A stretch of 15,442 nt of DNA from Nephromyces sp. MM_2019. Lineage: Eukaryota > Apicomplexa > Aconoidasida > Nephromycida. This document shows positions 1 to 8,631 of the stretch, piece by piece. The stretch is from contig JADHZB010001671.1 of assembly GCA_015657535.1 (NCBI GenBank), positions 49,395-64,836 on the forward strand. The letters run 5' to 3'. The notes beneath the pieces were generated by a model. The model saw only the letters and a list, made by a program, of their open reading frames with translations. It was not told the origin of the DNA and did not search any database. Numbering within the stretch: the first letter of the stretch is position 1; the number at the start of each line of letters is the position of its first letter. A program made the position numbers and the translations under genes.

Positions 1-476
1 AAGAAGAAGAAGAAGAGGGAAAAGAAGAGAGAAAATAGAACAGATTAGAGAAAATGAACAAAACACCAAAGAAGAGAAAATCGAGCAAAAATAAGCCCAA
101 GATACGTCACAAAAGAAGAGCAAATACGAAGAAAAGTGCATCTTCAGCTGCACTTGCTTATCAACACACATACATGAGGGCTTGAAAAGAGCACACGAAA
201 AATATACTAAAAGTGATAATGAGTTGGAGAAGAGGGTTGACGACAAGCTTTAATTTAAAGAGGGATTGTATGAAACCACTCGAAGAAGCTTAAAAGTGAT
301 GCTGAATCCAAGAAGTAGCTATATACACAGCAGCAATGAAAGAGAATCTGCTTGACTTGAAAAAATTAGATGAAAATGGTAGGTTTTGTGTCTGTGTTTG
401 GGTGTGTTCCCACTGCTTTTTTAACGTGTTCACTACATCAACCAATTCCTCCCAAAATAGCCAACGGAGGACTTAC
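1..476 (-). other. Last visible intron of the ubiquitin-fold gene
   Basis: The intron starts at the GTAAGT donor (476-471). Minus-strand sequence from about 130 down to 1 is a long pyrimidine tract ending in (CTT)n, as expected just before an acceptor. The terminal exon should thus lie left of base 1. A possible in-window acceptor near 331 gives a short tail ending in LLLCI and a stop, which does not make a CaaX box, so I did not use it. The plus strand here reads as broken coiled-coil-like K/E-rich fragments. Confidence 0.45.
176..315. repeat. Diverged tandem duplication, period about 84 bp
   Basis: The stretch starting at 176 (GAGGGCTTG) aligns over about 57 bases with that starting at 260 (GAGGGATTG), including a shared AAAAGTGAT block. 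There are several substitutions and a one-base length difference. It lies in the last visible intron of the ubiquitin-fold gene. Confidence 0.45.
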
Positions 477-2907
477 TTTTTCCTCTGTCATCGTCTTTAA
501 CGATAAACACATGGCAAGCGGTTGAAACATCAGGTATAATAGGTACCTTGGAGGCTGATTTAGAAACAGAACCCAAAAACACACACATATTGCCGAATAA
601 CTGCATCTAAAGAAGCGTTCTGCGAATGCGTTTGGAAAGGAACCCAAACGCACAATTATTGCCGAATAACTGCATCTACAAAATAACCCTGTGAATATAC
701 ATATACACACACTATGCTTTATCTACACCCTTGTGTGCAAAACTCATAAAGCAGATAATCCATAATCACCAAAGTAAGTAAACTCGCTGAAATCCATAAA
801 AAAATCAGCACACATACATAAGCGGAGCATTTCAAGCCTTAAGTTAGGATAATAGCTTTCAGCAAACCGATAAAGGAGAAGAATGAAGCTTTCACACACA
901 CACAAACACACTGAAACATTACCCAAGAGTGTTGAGGAGCCAAGCAGCTCTTTCCCACCATGAAATAGCCGAAGATTGCTAGACTTCTCAACTAATTCCA
1001 TATCTAAAAGATAAGAACACACACACGGGATCAAGAAGGCTGAGATAAAGAAGAAAAACTGAAGCAAACTGAAGAAAAGTTGAAATCAGTAGCATGAGAG
1101 GAGGGAGAGAGAAGTGCGTGCAGCTTAATAGCTGAGGGAAGCTGAAGAATGACAAAGTATGTGCTCAGGGAAAGACAGGCAGCTAGAATAGCCAAAAACA
1201 CACGCAACGGCAAGGTAAACGTGTGAAGAAGGGGAGTAGCCAGAGAGTCAGGGGGTAACATGAAGAGGAGGCAAGATTTAAGCATAGAAACCAGCTGAAG
1301 GGTGGTAGCTTAAGAGGAGGGTAGACATGAGAGGCAGTAGCTACTAATTCTGGAAACCCACAGCTAGAACTAGGCAGCAACAGCTGAAAGACCGTTTGCG
1401 AAGGGGAAATGAAAAGGGGGATGAGGAATGCAATCAAAAATCTCCAATATAACTACCTTGAAGGGAGAAAGCTGCTATAGAAGCACACACATACACACTA
1501 GATAGCAGCTCAATAGCTATAACAAGCAACACTAACTTAAGGGAAAAAAACTGCTAGACATACACATACTAGATAGCAGCGCAATAGTCATCACCAGCAG
1601 AAGAGTCTACTAAACAGCTGAACACAACGCACAAACCAAAAATATCTCAACAGTAAACCCCCCTCAGCGCTATATCAAAAGTAGCTATAACATATCACAC
1701 TACCTAGAGTATATCACATACCAGCGTCCACAAAAGGAAATATTCTTCACCCAAACACACACGCAATGTACTGCACACACACACAGTCCTGCACACACAC
1801 ACACACACACAAAGACGTGCACCCACACACACACACACAATTATATCCATCTTCAGTACATATCAAGCAACAAGCAAACTTACTTGGAGGCCAGTAGTCT
1901 CTCAATAACGTCTCCTTCACCTCGTTAATCCCAGCAGATACCTGCAAGTAGAAAAATAAAGATACTCATAGATAAAAGCTATAAAGCAGACTTGCGTTTG
2001 CGAGTAGGGAGAGAACACACACACTATTCTAGGTTCTGCCTGTGCTGCAAAGGCTGAGTTTTTAGCACCAAAAAGAGCTGCTTACACTCTCTTAGCAACT
2101 ACTGTTAATTACAGCTATACGCCCTCTCCACAACCCTAATAGAATCTGTTACTATACAAAGGGCAGCCTTCCAACGGCAGTAAAAGCGCATTAAAACAAG
2201 AAAAATCGCACACACATAATTAAAGGAGACTGTCTGCAGGCAGTCCATGTGAAGACAGTGTTAGTGCTTCTGAAGAAGACGGTGTGTGCGCGTGTGAAAA
2301 ATAGACTAATTCTAAGGAATTTCAAGGTCTTTTATGCTCCTAGCATAATAGGTGGGGAAAAAGTGATGTTATTACTCCGCTAATCTTGCACTGGAATTTC
2401 AGAGGCCCTAGTGGAGAGGATGTGTTAGAACACACACACATTAAGGGGTTTACCATAGGAAAGCTATTTGTAGACAACAAGTAAGGTAGCTAGGAAAAAA
2501 GTCATCTTGCAGATTATAAAGATGAGAAACGTAACACACAAACTTGAGGCTGTAGTTAGTGAAGCCACACAAACGCTCAAAACTACAGTTAACAAAGCAA
2601 CACACACATTCAAAACAAAACCTATAAAGCAACATACACACTAAAAACCACACCTGATAAAGCGACACTCACGCTTCAAATTATAGCGCTACCTACAGTG
2701 AAAAACCCCTTCTCCTGCACTTTTAAATTAGCATTTTCAGATGGCATTACACACACACATTTACTCAAGCAGATACGATTATACCAACAAAACTCGTCAT
2801 TAAACAGCTAAACATACCGCAAATTTTGCTTGAATAATGCCGTCATTATACGGGAAGATGAAGCGAAGGTTGATGTACCCAGGAGTATCATTCGAAGTAC
2901 TCTCCAT
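477..2907 (-). CDS. UBL3/MUB-type membrane-anchored ubiquitin-fold protein (4 exons, 3' end off window)
   Basis: Exons, in transcription order, are 2907-2818 (30 codons from ATG), 1941-1884, 1003-923 and 554-477. All junctions are GT-AG (donors GTATGT, GTAAGT, GTAATG, GTAAGT) and the phases match (0, 1, 1, then 1 at the last donor). The product is about 102 residues so far. Recognisable beta-grasp pieces appear in family order: INLRFIF (strand 1), a helix VKETLLRDYWP, NLRLFHGGKELL (the RLIxxG region) and CHVFIV (last strand). This order and spacing match animal UBL3 and plant MUB proteins (Rad60-SLD_2-type ubiquitin fold), which are about 117-120 residues and are anchored to membranes through a C-terminal CaaX cysteine. 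In plants, MUBs dock ubiquitin-conjugating enzymes at the plasma membrane. The tail after DDDRGK is missing; the final intron seems to run off the left edge. The ATG at 2907 fits the short N-terminus of the family, though the exon stays open upstream to the acceptor at 2953. Confidence 0.82.
564..701. repeat. Tandem duplication, period 69 bp
   Basis: The 19-mer TGCCGAATAACTGCATCTA occurs exactly at 591-609 and 660-678. Flanks also match (GAACCCAAA upstream of both copies). It sits in the 368-base intron between exons 3 and 4 of the ubiquitin-fold gene. Confidence 0.85.
1488..1587. repeat. Tandem duplication, period 71 bp
   Basis: CTAGATAGCAGC occurs at 1498-1509 and 1569-1580, with similar flanks (ACATACACA before, CAATAG after). 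The duplication lies in the 880-base intron between exons 2 and 3 of the ubiquitin-fold gene. Confidence 0.75.
1792..1839. repeat. CA microsatellites
   Basis: There are ten CA units at 1792-1811 and eight more at 1824-1839, beside further CACA runs from 1750. They lie just downstream of the exon 2 donor of the ubiquitin-fold gene, so the transcript carries TG runs there. Confidence 0.9.
2340..2407 (-). other. Exon-like stretch inside intron 1 of the ubiquitin-fold gene
   Basis: On the minus strand, after a good acceptor (CATCCTCTCCACTAG), a frame reads PLKFQCKISG and continues to a TAG at 2342-2340. Exons 1 and 2 of the gene already join in phase across it (2818 to 1941), and it matches nothing expected in the fold. 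It may be an alternative 3' end or chance. Confidence 0.15.
2558..2690. repeat. Degenerate tandem repeat, about 33-bp unit
   Basis: About four units each start near AAGCNACAC (for example AAAGCAACACACACATTC, AAAGCAACATACACAC, AAAGCGACACTCACGC). The period is about 32-34 bases. It lies in intron 1 of the ubiquitin-fold gene. Confidence 0.6.
2697..2747 (-). other. Second exon-like stretch inside intron 1 of the ubiquitin-fold gene
   Basis: An ATG-led frame on the minus strand (MPSENANLKVQEKGFFT, 17 codons) ends at a GTAGGT donor. An 18-base in-phase microexon after GTGCAG (2714-2697) is also possible and would insert EKGFFT after exon 1. The family does not require such an insert, so this may be chance or alternative splicing. 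Confidence 0.15.
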
Positions 2908-2965
2908 CTTTATACTATAAGCTGCAGTGATATATAGAGTGGTATAAGCAGCCTGAAAAAAAAAC
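2908..2965 (-). other. Splice acceptor and 5' leader of the ubiquitin-fold gene
   Basis: Read on the minus strand, a run of nine T then CAG ends at 2953, followed by 45 exon bases before the ATG at 2907. The leader is open in the same frame, with no stop and no other ATG. It is therefore either 5' UTR behind a leader intron (or a trans-splice site), or a coding extension from an upstream exon. The family's N-terminus is short, so I favour a leader. Confidence 0.5.
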
Positions 2966-3124
2966 CCACACAGGGGTATACAGGCTTATGCAAAGATGAA
3001 GATATATATTCACAACCAGAAAAGGGGAACAGACACAGAACGTACACGCAGAAGGGTATACGCAAATCAAGAGAGGATAAGAGCAAAATACAAGCATGTG
3101 TTGAAGAATTCCCCTGCAACTCAT

Positions 3125-3358
3125 ACAAGCGAAGACGCGAAGATGAGACTCACAAACACAAGCGAAGATGCGAAAATAGACTCAAGCACACACACAAGCG
3201 AAGACGCGAAGATGAGACTCACAAACACAAGCGAAGATGCGAAAATAGACTCAAGCACACACACAAGCAAAGACGCGAAGATGAGACTCACAAACACAAG
3301 CGAAGATGCGAAAATAGACTCAAGCACACACACAAGCGAAGACGCGAAGAAAGACTCA
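3125..3358. repeat. 69-bp minisatellite with nested 33+36 bp half-units
   Basis: The anchor AAGCGAAGACGCGAAGATGA starts at 3127, 3196, 3265 (one change) and 3334 (then diverging), an exact 69-base period. Inside each unit a related half-unit (AAGCGAAGATGCGAAAATAG) starts 33 bases after the first. Copies are almost identical, so the expansion is recent. The period is a multiple of three, so the array stays open on both strands. On the plus strand it sits in a 170-codon frame (2996-3508) with repeats such as HTSEDAKMRLT. The surrounding composition is that of an intron or spacer, so I do not call it a gene. Confidence 0.92.
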
Positions 3359-3689
3359 CAAACATACACACAGAGACCAACACACACACCGAGGCACGAT
3401 ACACACCATAAACCTCAAGCAGCAAAAAATAATGAGAAAACAACGAAAAACAGTTTCCACTACTGCACTCATGACAATTCTATCATCATATACAGAAGTA
3501 AGCAGTAAAAATCGCAAGGAACAACACACAAAATCATCATTAAACAAAAAATTCCCGAATAGAAGAATCTATCACAATACACATGGAGCTGCTTCAAGAA
3601 CACACACAAGCAGCCAACCAAGCTGCTATTTCCGTCATAGCAAAATTTTCACGCACACAGCCTCAAATATGTTGGTAGATGAATGAGCA

Positions 3690-4660
3690 CACGCTTGTGT
3701 GTGTGTGCATGTATGTCCTTCCTCATGGTGTGTACTTAATCATATATTTAGACATAAAATGCTTCGTTGTAGTGTGATCGTTAGTGAGGGTGCATACACA
3801 AGCATTAGACGGATGCGGTAGCATCAATTGAGCACCCGGGTAGCAGGCACAAAATCCTACCTTTAGGATGAAATTTCGATAAGGCACAATTTCTATATTA
3901 GAAAAATGGTTAAATTCACACTCTACGCACATTATGAGGAGTGGCAAGAGAGAAAAGAAGAGGGAGAAGAAGAGGGAGGAAGAAGAGGGACAAGAAGATG
4001 ATGGACTAGAAAAGGATTGAGAAGAGAAGAAGAGGAAGAAGAGGAAGAAGAGCATAAACAAGAGGCAAACACAGGAAGAAGAGTATAAACAAGAAAAGGC
4101 AAACAGTGGAGTGAGAAGAATACATAAGGAAAGGACGAAAACACGCAATAAACCAGAGCAATCTAATACTTCAAGAAAAGATAAATGAATGAAAGCAATT
4201 CGGGAGTTTCACAGCATAGAAACTACAAAAAATACTTAAAGTCCCAAAATGACATACTTTAACATCCACTGAACTTCATTAAAACTTGCATATAAAGCTT
4301 CACGCAGCTACTTCCCTCAAACACGCTAACACACACATTGAATGCAGAAGCAGGTACTCCACTATGAACTCTGTGTGTCGATATACGTCAATTATTACCT
4401 GCAGTGATACATAGATTATAAAAAAGACTTCTTTAACAAGACTTTTCCCCCCTCTTCTTCAAAGTATCTGTTATGGAACAAGCATGAGGTAGCTACTCTT
4501 TTTCACAGGAGAACGCACTCTGAACAAAGTCTTGCAGCTAAGAATTTATGGAACAGGGAAGTGTCGCATCGGCATGGGAAGAAGAGGGGAGGCAGTGTTA
4601 TAAACTGTATTTAATGTGCTTTAATCGTTTACTTATGAAGCAGTCTTTTACATAGAATAT
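3690..4660. other. Spacer or intron with GAA/GAG-rich tract, no clear gene
   Basis: From 3945 to 4100 the plus strand is almost pure purine (GAAGAGGAAGAAG units), giving a pyrimidine tract on the minus strand. From 4150 to 4660 the sequence is AT-rich with scattered stops in all frames. A minus-strand GTAATA donor at 4398-4393 follows a possible exon (about 4548-4399), but no consistent frame runs through it, so at most it is an untranslated exon. Confidence 0.4.
3861..3892 (-). other. Candidate small upstream exon (leader of the ubiquitin-fold gene?)
   Basis: On the minus strand a long CTT-rich tract (4150 down to 3945) is followed by an acceptor TTTTTCTAATATAG, 32 exon bases and a GTAGGA donor. 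The exon can be read in frame with the leader at 2952. The implied intron (3860-2953, 908 bases) is close in size to the next two of this gene (876 and 880). It may be a 5' UTR exon. No homology supports it. Confidence 0.3.
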
Positions 4661-4666
4661 ATCAAG

Positions 4667-4743
4667 TTATTCTTGATGGTAAAGTATGCCGGAAAACATC
4701 CAAGCAAAACGCAAAAATAAGTGCAAAGAGTCGAGAACTTCAT
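4667..4743 (-). CDS. Candidate terminal exon, function unknown
   Basis: After a minus-strand acceptor CTTACACTCCCTTCTAG, a frame reads DEVLDSLHLFLRFAWMFSG and ends ILYHQE at a TAA (4669-4667). It would start in phase 1. A second frame from the same acceptor also stays open to a stop, so the reading is ambiguous. With the possible first exon at 5535-5582 it could form a short hydrophobic protein. I do not recognise it, and no linking exon is secure. Confidence 0.25.
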
Positions 4744-5395
4744 CTAGAAGGGAGTGTAAGTACATGCATAAGTGCATAATAAAAGAAACTAGAAATTCGC
4801 ATGAATTCCACAACATAACACACAGACAAGAGAGGTTATCGATTTTCAATATTTCTCTAGAAACACGTATAAGCTACCCTAGACACCACACACATCACAG
4901 CACACAACCCAACACACATCCAACACACATCCAACACACCACACACAAGACATCCTAATTTCCACGCAGAAGCGCCATTTTTTCTCGCCCGCACACACAG
5001 ATTCACCAATAAATGCAAAATAAAGCGGCTCACATATTATACAACATATTTTCTACCAATTTACAAGAATATCATGCAATCACAAGGCAGTGTCACACAG
5101 GAGACATGCACATTCACACACTACTCGGAGCAGCTCCGGAAGAAAGACAGTCATACACTCGTAGCACCGCAGTCAAAGAACAGGAGCAAGGAATAAAACA
5201 CAGATTCACGAGCTGGCATGAATTCGCACACACACCACGAGGAAATGCCCACGCCCCTCCCCCAGTGCATTGGGCCGAAAAAACTGGCAAGTTGTATTGC
5301 AATAGAAACATTCGCAAATGCCCGCGAAAAACATACTAAAACGTACACACATATACTACAATGCCACACTACAAAAAAAAAACATACGCATGCAA

Positions 5396-5514
5396 TTTTT
5401 ATAAAAAACCTCACGCCCGCATAGCCATTTTCATACACATAACAAAAAGAAAGAAAAAACACACGCACTTTTTAAAAAAAACTCACGCCCACATAGCCAC
5501 TTTGACACACACAT
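5396..5514. repeat. Tandem duplication, period 72 bp
   Basis: TCACGCCC, then A/G, then CATAGCCA, preceded by T and A runs, occurs with TCACGCCC starting at 5411 and 5483. Similarity extends about 45 bases with few differences. Confidence 0.7.
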
Positions 5515-5534
5515 GCTAATACTACTGAAAATAC

Positions 5535-5582
5535 CTCACAAAGCACACGAACTGGAGTCTCGTAAACTCTAATCTGCTTCAT
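5535..5582 (-). CDS. Candidate first exon of a second minus-strand gene
   Basis: An ATG at 5582, just after an in-frame TGA, opens 16 codons (MKQIRVYETPVRVLCE) that end exactly at a GTATTT donor. TG- and T-rich sequence follows on the minus strand, as after real donors in this window. A possible next exon in phase 0 follows GCAATACAACTTGCCAG, with the exon at about 5286-5239 reading FFRPNALGEGRGHFLV. The product is not recognised. Its position beside the CpG-rich patch at 5600-5850 suits a gene start. Confidence 0.3.
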
Positions 5583-5589
5583 TCATACA

Positions 5590-5860
5590 AAACAACATTG
5601 CCCACTCGAATGATCCCTTAGAGTAAGTACAGGTGGGTGTACGCACACCAAATGTGGCTTAAAACGAGATATTCGAATGACTACATTCAGCGGTGACTGC
5701 AAAGTTCACATCATCTCATGAAGGTGAATGTGTATCAAACGCGTCGGGGCGGCAAAATTTTAGAGAAAACGCGCCCACAGCGCTCCTATATACAATTTTC
5801 GAGGAAGGGGAGTCGGGGAATCTTACCTTGGGGAGGGGTTTTGGTGTGGGTAGTCAGCAT
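5590..5860. promoter_or_regulatory. CpG-rich, promoter-like patch
   Basis: Bases 5735-5830 are richer in G+C and CpG (GCGTCGGGGCGGC, AACGCGCCCACAGCGC) than the flanks and include TCCTATATACA. To the left the plus strand is CA-rich, to the right TG-rich, which fits divergent transcription from here. A 56-codon plus-strand frame from ATG 5718 (MKVNVYQTRRGG) runs through it, as does a longer frame from 5693. Neither is convincing as a gene. No defined promoter motif was identified. Confidence 0.3.
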
Positions 5861-6400
5861 TTTGTGTGTGTGCGCGGGCGCTTGATAGCTCATGTGAGAT
5901 TTATGAGGAAAAAACACCCATCGGTATTGCGAGTGCATTTAACGCGTGTGTGTGTGTGTGTGTTTTTGTGTTTGGAGTAGAAATACAATGTCTGCTTTGG
6001 GGAATGTATGCAGGGTGTCTGTGTGTTGTGTGTCTGGGTGTGGGAGTAGGTGTGGGGGTTTATCTGCTGGAATAAACGTGTGTACACGCGGGAGGGGTTT
6101 TGAGCGCGTGTGCAGTAGCGTATGTGTAGTAGTGTGTGGGGTAGTATATGCGTGTGTGCGTGTGGTGGATGTGTGCATAGATTACTTGTGTGCGAGGTAG
6201 TGTGTGTGTAGTAGAGTTTCTACACAAAATACGCATGCATGCACTCTTATCCAAATGTGAACTTGCGTGTGGGTGGGGTTCGTGTGCTCGCGTGTGTGTT
6301 AGCGTGTGTATTGATGTATGAGTATGTGTGTACTCATGTGTGCCAGTTGTTATAGAAAATTTATCAATACTGCAAGTTTGTGCGGCAAGCCGCAGTCCTG
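5860..6400. other. TG-rich region without a supported gene
   Basis: The plus strand is dense in TGTG runs (for example 5945-5962), producing spurious Cys/Val-rich frames in plus reading and Thr/His-rich ones in minus reading. By analogy with the two solid genes this would be an intron or leader of a plus-strand transcript, but no exon anchors it. Confidence 0.5.
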
Positions 6401-6404
6401 ATTT

Positions 6405-6542
6405 TCATAGGGTGTAACGAGGTTTACCAACTAAACAATACAAATTCCATCTTTTTGGAGGAAATCTTCCTTCCTTAATGCTTAGTGCATTAGCAAGCTT
6501 ATCGTCTTCCACGTCATGTGGCTTAAAAAAGCCCTTGATCAT
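6405..6542 (-). CDS. Candidate terminal exon, function unknown
   Basis: A minus-strand acceptor CCTTGCTTTTTAG is followed by 45 codons and a TGA (6407-6405). The frame starts MIKGFFKPHDVEDDK and includes KEGRFPPKRWNLYCLVGK. The acceptor is good and the residue mix is balanced. Against it, the plus strand of the same stretch has a 37-codon open frame, and the nearby TG-rich plus strand suggests opposite transcription. I cannot name the protein or place an upstream exon with confidence. Confidence 0.3.
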   Translation of the reverse strand: MIKGFFKPHDVEDDKLANALSIKEGRFPPKRWNLYCLVGKPRYTL

Positions 6543-6544
6543 CT

Positions 6545-7340
6545 AAAAAGCAAGGAATAACAAAATTGCTACTGCTTCACCTTCTACCAATCAAAAGCAC
6601 TGGTTTCTGTGTATAGCAGGAAACCCTATTTAGCGTGTGTATGTGTGTGTGTTGCATGATCGTAAGTTTTTCACTTAGAAAAAACAGGTTTTTAAAGCTC
6701 AAAACCCTGTCTAGAATGACGGCAGCAACAAGCTTAATACGATGAAAGGAAGCTTCAATTCTTCAGCTCAAAAGAGCAAAATGATGGATGAAATCCCAGT
6801 GCTTTCATTGCAGATGAAGCGAACCTATCTACTACCGAAGATTCTCTCCCAGACCAATCAGTCTAGACCACATCTAAGTTTAGTATCAAGCCTAAATAAT
6901 GTCCGAGAAGTTGCTTTAATTAGTTTTTCTAAAAGCTTTTTTTTTCGTCTACGTGTGCTAAGTTGTTATTATACATTACCCTTCTATCATCTTGTAAAGA
7001 GTTTAAGCCATTAACTGATCAAGGCAGAACAAAATACGGAAAATTGGGTAGAATTGATGGATTTTAGATGATGACGAAGTAGCAGGAAAACGCTGTTTTC
7101 AGAGTTTTTTCTTCTTGTGTGTGGTATCAGCGTCTAGCAGTTTAAAAATGACAAATACAAAATGGAAATTACGTGTGTATTTTCCCATATTAACTAGCTT
7201 TTTCCTCTTTAACTACGCATTTTCTAGCAAAATTTCGTTCAAAAATTTTAAAAAATCCAATTCACCTCATGAATGATCGAACAGTTTGCACTTGCATCCC
7301 GTCGAAGCATTTTCACGACGCAGAAAGTTTTGTATACTTT
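6545..7340. other. Unresolved stretch with short open frames on both strands
   Basis: A plus-strand frame at 6742-7014 starts MKGSFNSSAQKSKMMDEIPV. An overlapping plus frame ends GRTKYGKLGRIDGF at a TAG near 7069. Minus-strand fragments such as DRFASSAMKALGFHPSF overlap the first. None has a consistent exon structure, so I call no gene. Confidence 0.3.
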
Positions 7341-7359
7341 ATAAAAACTACCTCTTTTT

Positions 7360-7619
7360 CTAATAAAAGCATATTTCAAAGTAGTCATCATTAAAATCTA
7401 AAGAAATTCCATTCGTGATAAAATTCGCCTTTTTCTCTGTAGCATGAGGAGTTCTATTGGTATTAAAACAATAGCTTATTGAAGAAAACAATTACCTTTA
7501 AAAGATTGAAGAAATACAGCCTCCATGCTTAGCAGTACATAAAGATTTCTTTGCTTTTTCCTGCCTCTAAACTGATACATCTCAACCCTGTGGGTCTCAT
7601 GCAACAGAAGCTTAAATAG
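7360..7619 (-). CDS. Candidate two-exon 3' end of a minus-strand gene
   Basis: Exon 7619-7496 (LFKLLLHETHRVEMYQ to AVFLQSFK) ends at a GTAATT donor. A 59-base intron follows, ending CTACAG at 7437. Exon 7436-7360 continues in phase as EKKANFITNGISLDFNDDYF to a TAG. The phase fits, but the first acceptor (GACTAG) has a poor pyrimidine tract. A competing frame from a better acceptor (TTTTTCTTCTTATAG near 7673) runs through the same bases. The minus strand here is purine-rich, as coding strands often are. Product unknown. Confidence 0.22.
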
Positions 7620-7639
7620 CTAGTCTTTCGCAATTTTTT

Positions 7640-8399
7640 TGAGAAACTAGGAAAAATCCCTCCAAAAAGTCTATAAGAAGAAAAAGGGAAAATCTACGTT
7701 TAGATCCAGAGGTATTCTACTCTTTATAATAGTGGATATGAAAATACTTGAATTCGATACAATTTTAGAAAAAACTGTTCGAACATGCTAGTCACTAGAG
7801 TATTTATAAGCTGCTAGTAGTCTCTAAAAACGTTTCTGAAAATTCTTCTTCACCACCACAGCGAAACCCTCTGGTCATCTGTTTCGCACACTTCTACCTT
7901 GTGGCTTTGTCTAGTTTTTCTACTTTACCAAGTAAAAAACTAGTTATCATCTCCCTTTAAATCGTGTACACAATGTGAAGTGCATCCTCATATATAACTC
8001 ACGACTATCAATTTTCTCTGCGTAAAATCTCGGCGTAAAGGCGTTTTTCCCGCGTTACTAGCTGTTTGCTAGCTTTGAATCAATTCGCTAGATTATTTTT
8101 TAGCATTTTATTAGGTTTTGTTATGAGTGTGTGCTAATTTGAAATCTACACTATTCCTAAGTGCTTGTTGAAATCTCTACTATCCTCCTATAACTGCTAC
8201 CACCAAGCACTCTATAAACTACATATAATCTATCCATCTGTAAGACCCATTATCCACCAATATTTCTATGCAATTCCAATCATCCTAACGTCTATGCAGC
8301 TACCATTATCTACCTCTCTATAACTAGCGAATCTCGTCTGCTTCTTCAAAAAATTGGGGGTGCTTTCCACCACAATCTCCCACCTGTAGCGGTTTCTGT
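7640..8399 (-). other. Purine-rich minus strand with short exon-like pieces, no gene model
   Basis: The pieces include MITSFLLGKVEKLDKAT ending at a GTAGAA donor (about 7945-7892), a frame containing REKRLYAEILRREN (about 8070-8020) and KPLQVGDCGGKHPQFFEEAD (about 8395-8335). Stops separate them and no phase-consistent chain was found. They may be exons with short introns, a decayed gene, or chance. Confidence 0.2.
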
Positions 8400-8631
8400 T
8401 TAGCTAGTCTTCCTCATCTCCTGTGTCATCATCGATATACTATTTGCTAGGCTATCATCAAAACCGTCATATTGTTGGAGAGCGCTAACTAGAATTGGAT
8501 ATCTTCTAATGTCCTTAACTTCTATGAGGGTCTGATAGTTTTTACCTTCAATTTTGTCTACAGTCTCTCCAATGCTTCTTCCTTCTTGAGGTTGACACAG
8601 ATTCTGCAGTTTTTGTAAAAGTTTAGTAACT
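8400..8631 (-). CDS. Candidate exon; helical domain loosely like TFIIS-N/LEDGF IBD
   Basis: A strong minus-strand acceptor (CGTCTCATCTACCATTTTCTCAG, ending at 8632) opens 76 codons and a TAA (8402-8400). TG-rich sequence lies upstream of it on the minus strand (8640-9060), as in the solid introns. The product starts VTKLLQKLQNLCQPQEG, has the core LIEVKDIRRYPILVSALQQY and ends MTQEMRKTS. It looks all-helical. The KDIRRYPILVSAL segment resembles the KKIRRFK helix of the LEDGF/p75 integrase-binding domain, a TFIIS-N-like bundle. That comparison is from memory and short, so the coding call is firmer than the family call. No ATG exon was found upstream. Confidence 0.5.

Noticed and set aside
176..378. 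Plus-strand coiled-coil gene (K/E-rich pieces and a GTAGGT after GATGAAAATG)
   Set aside because: Frames break repeatedly, and the stretch is antisense to a purine/pyrimidine-biased intron of the ubiquitin-fold gene.
3125..3358. CRISPR-like array
   Set aside because: Repeats are directly adjacent without unique spacers, and the DNA is eukaryotic.
2996..3508. A 170-codon plus-strand repeat protein
   Set aside because: The length comes from the 69-bp array, whose period keeps frames open on both strands. Flanks are low-complexity and the minus strand is the likely transcribed one.
3602..3672. Plus-strand helical frame reading LLQEHTQAANQAAISV
   Set aside because: It has no splice signals or start and lies in CA-rich spacer. 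Antisense of such DNA often reads as helical protein.
5866..6254. Cys/Val-rich and Thr/His-rich open frames on both strands
   Set aside because: They are translations of TG/CA repeats, have no splice support and occur in several frames at once.
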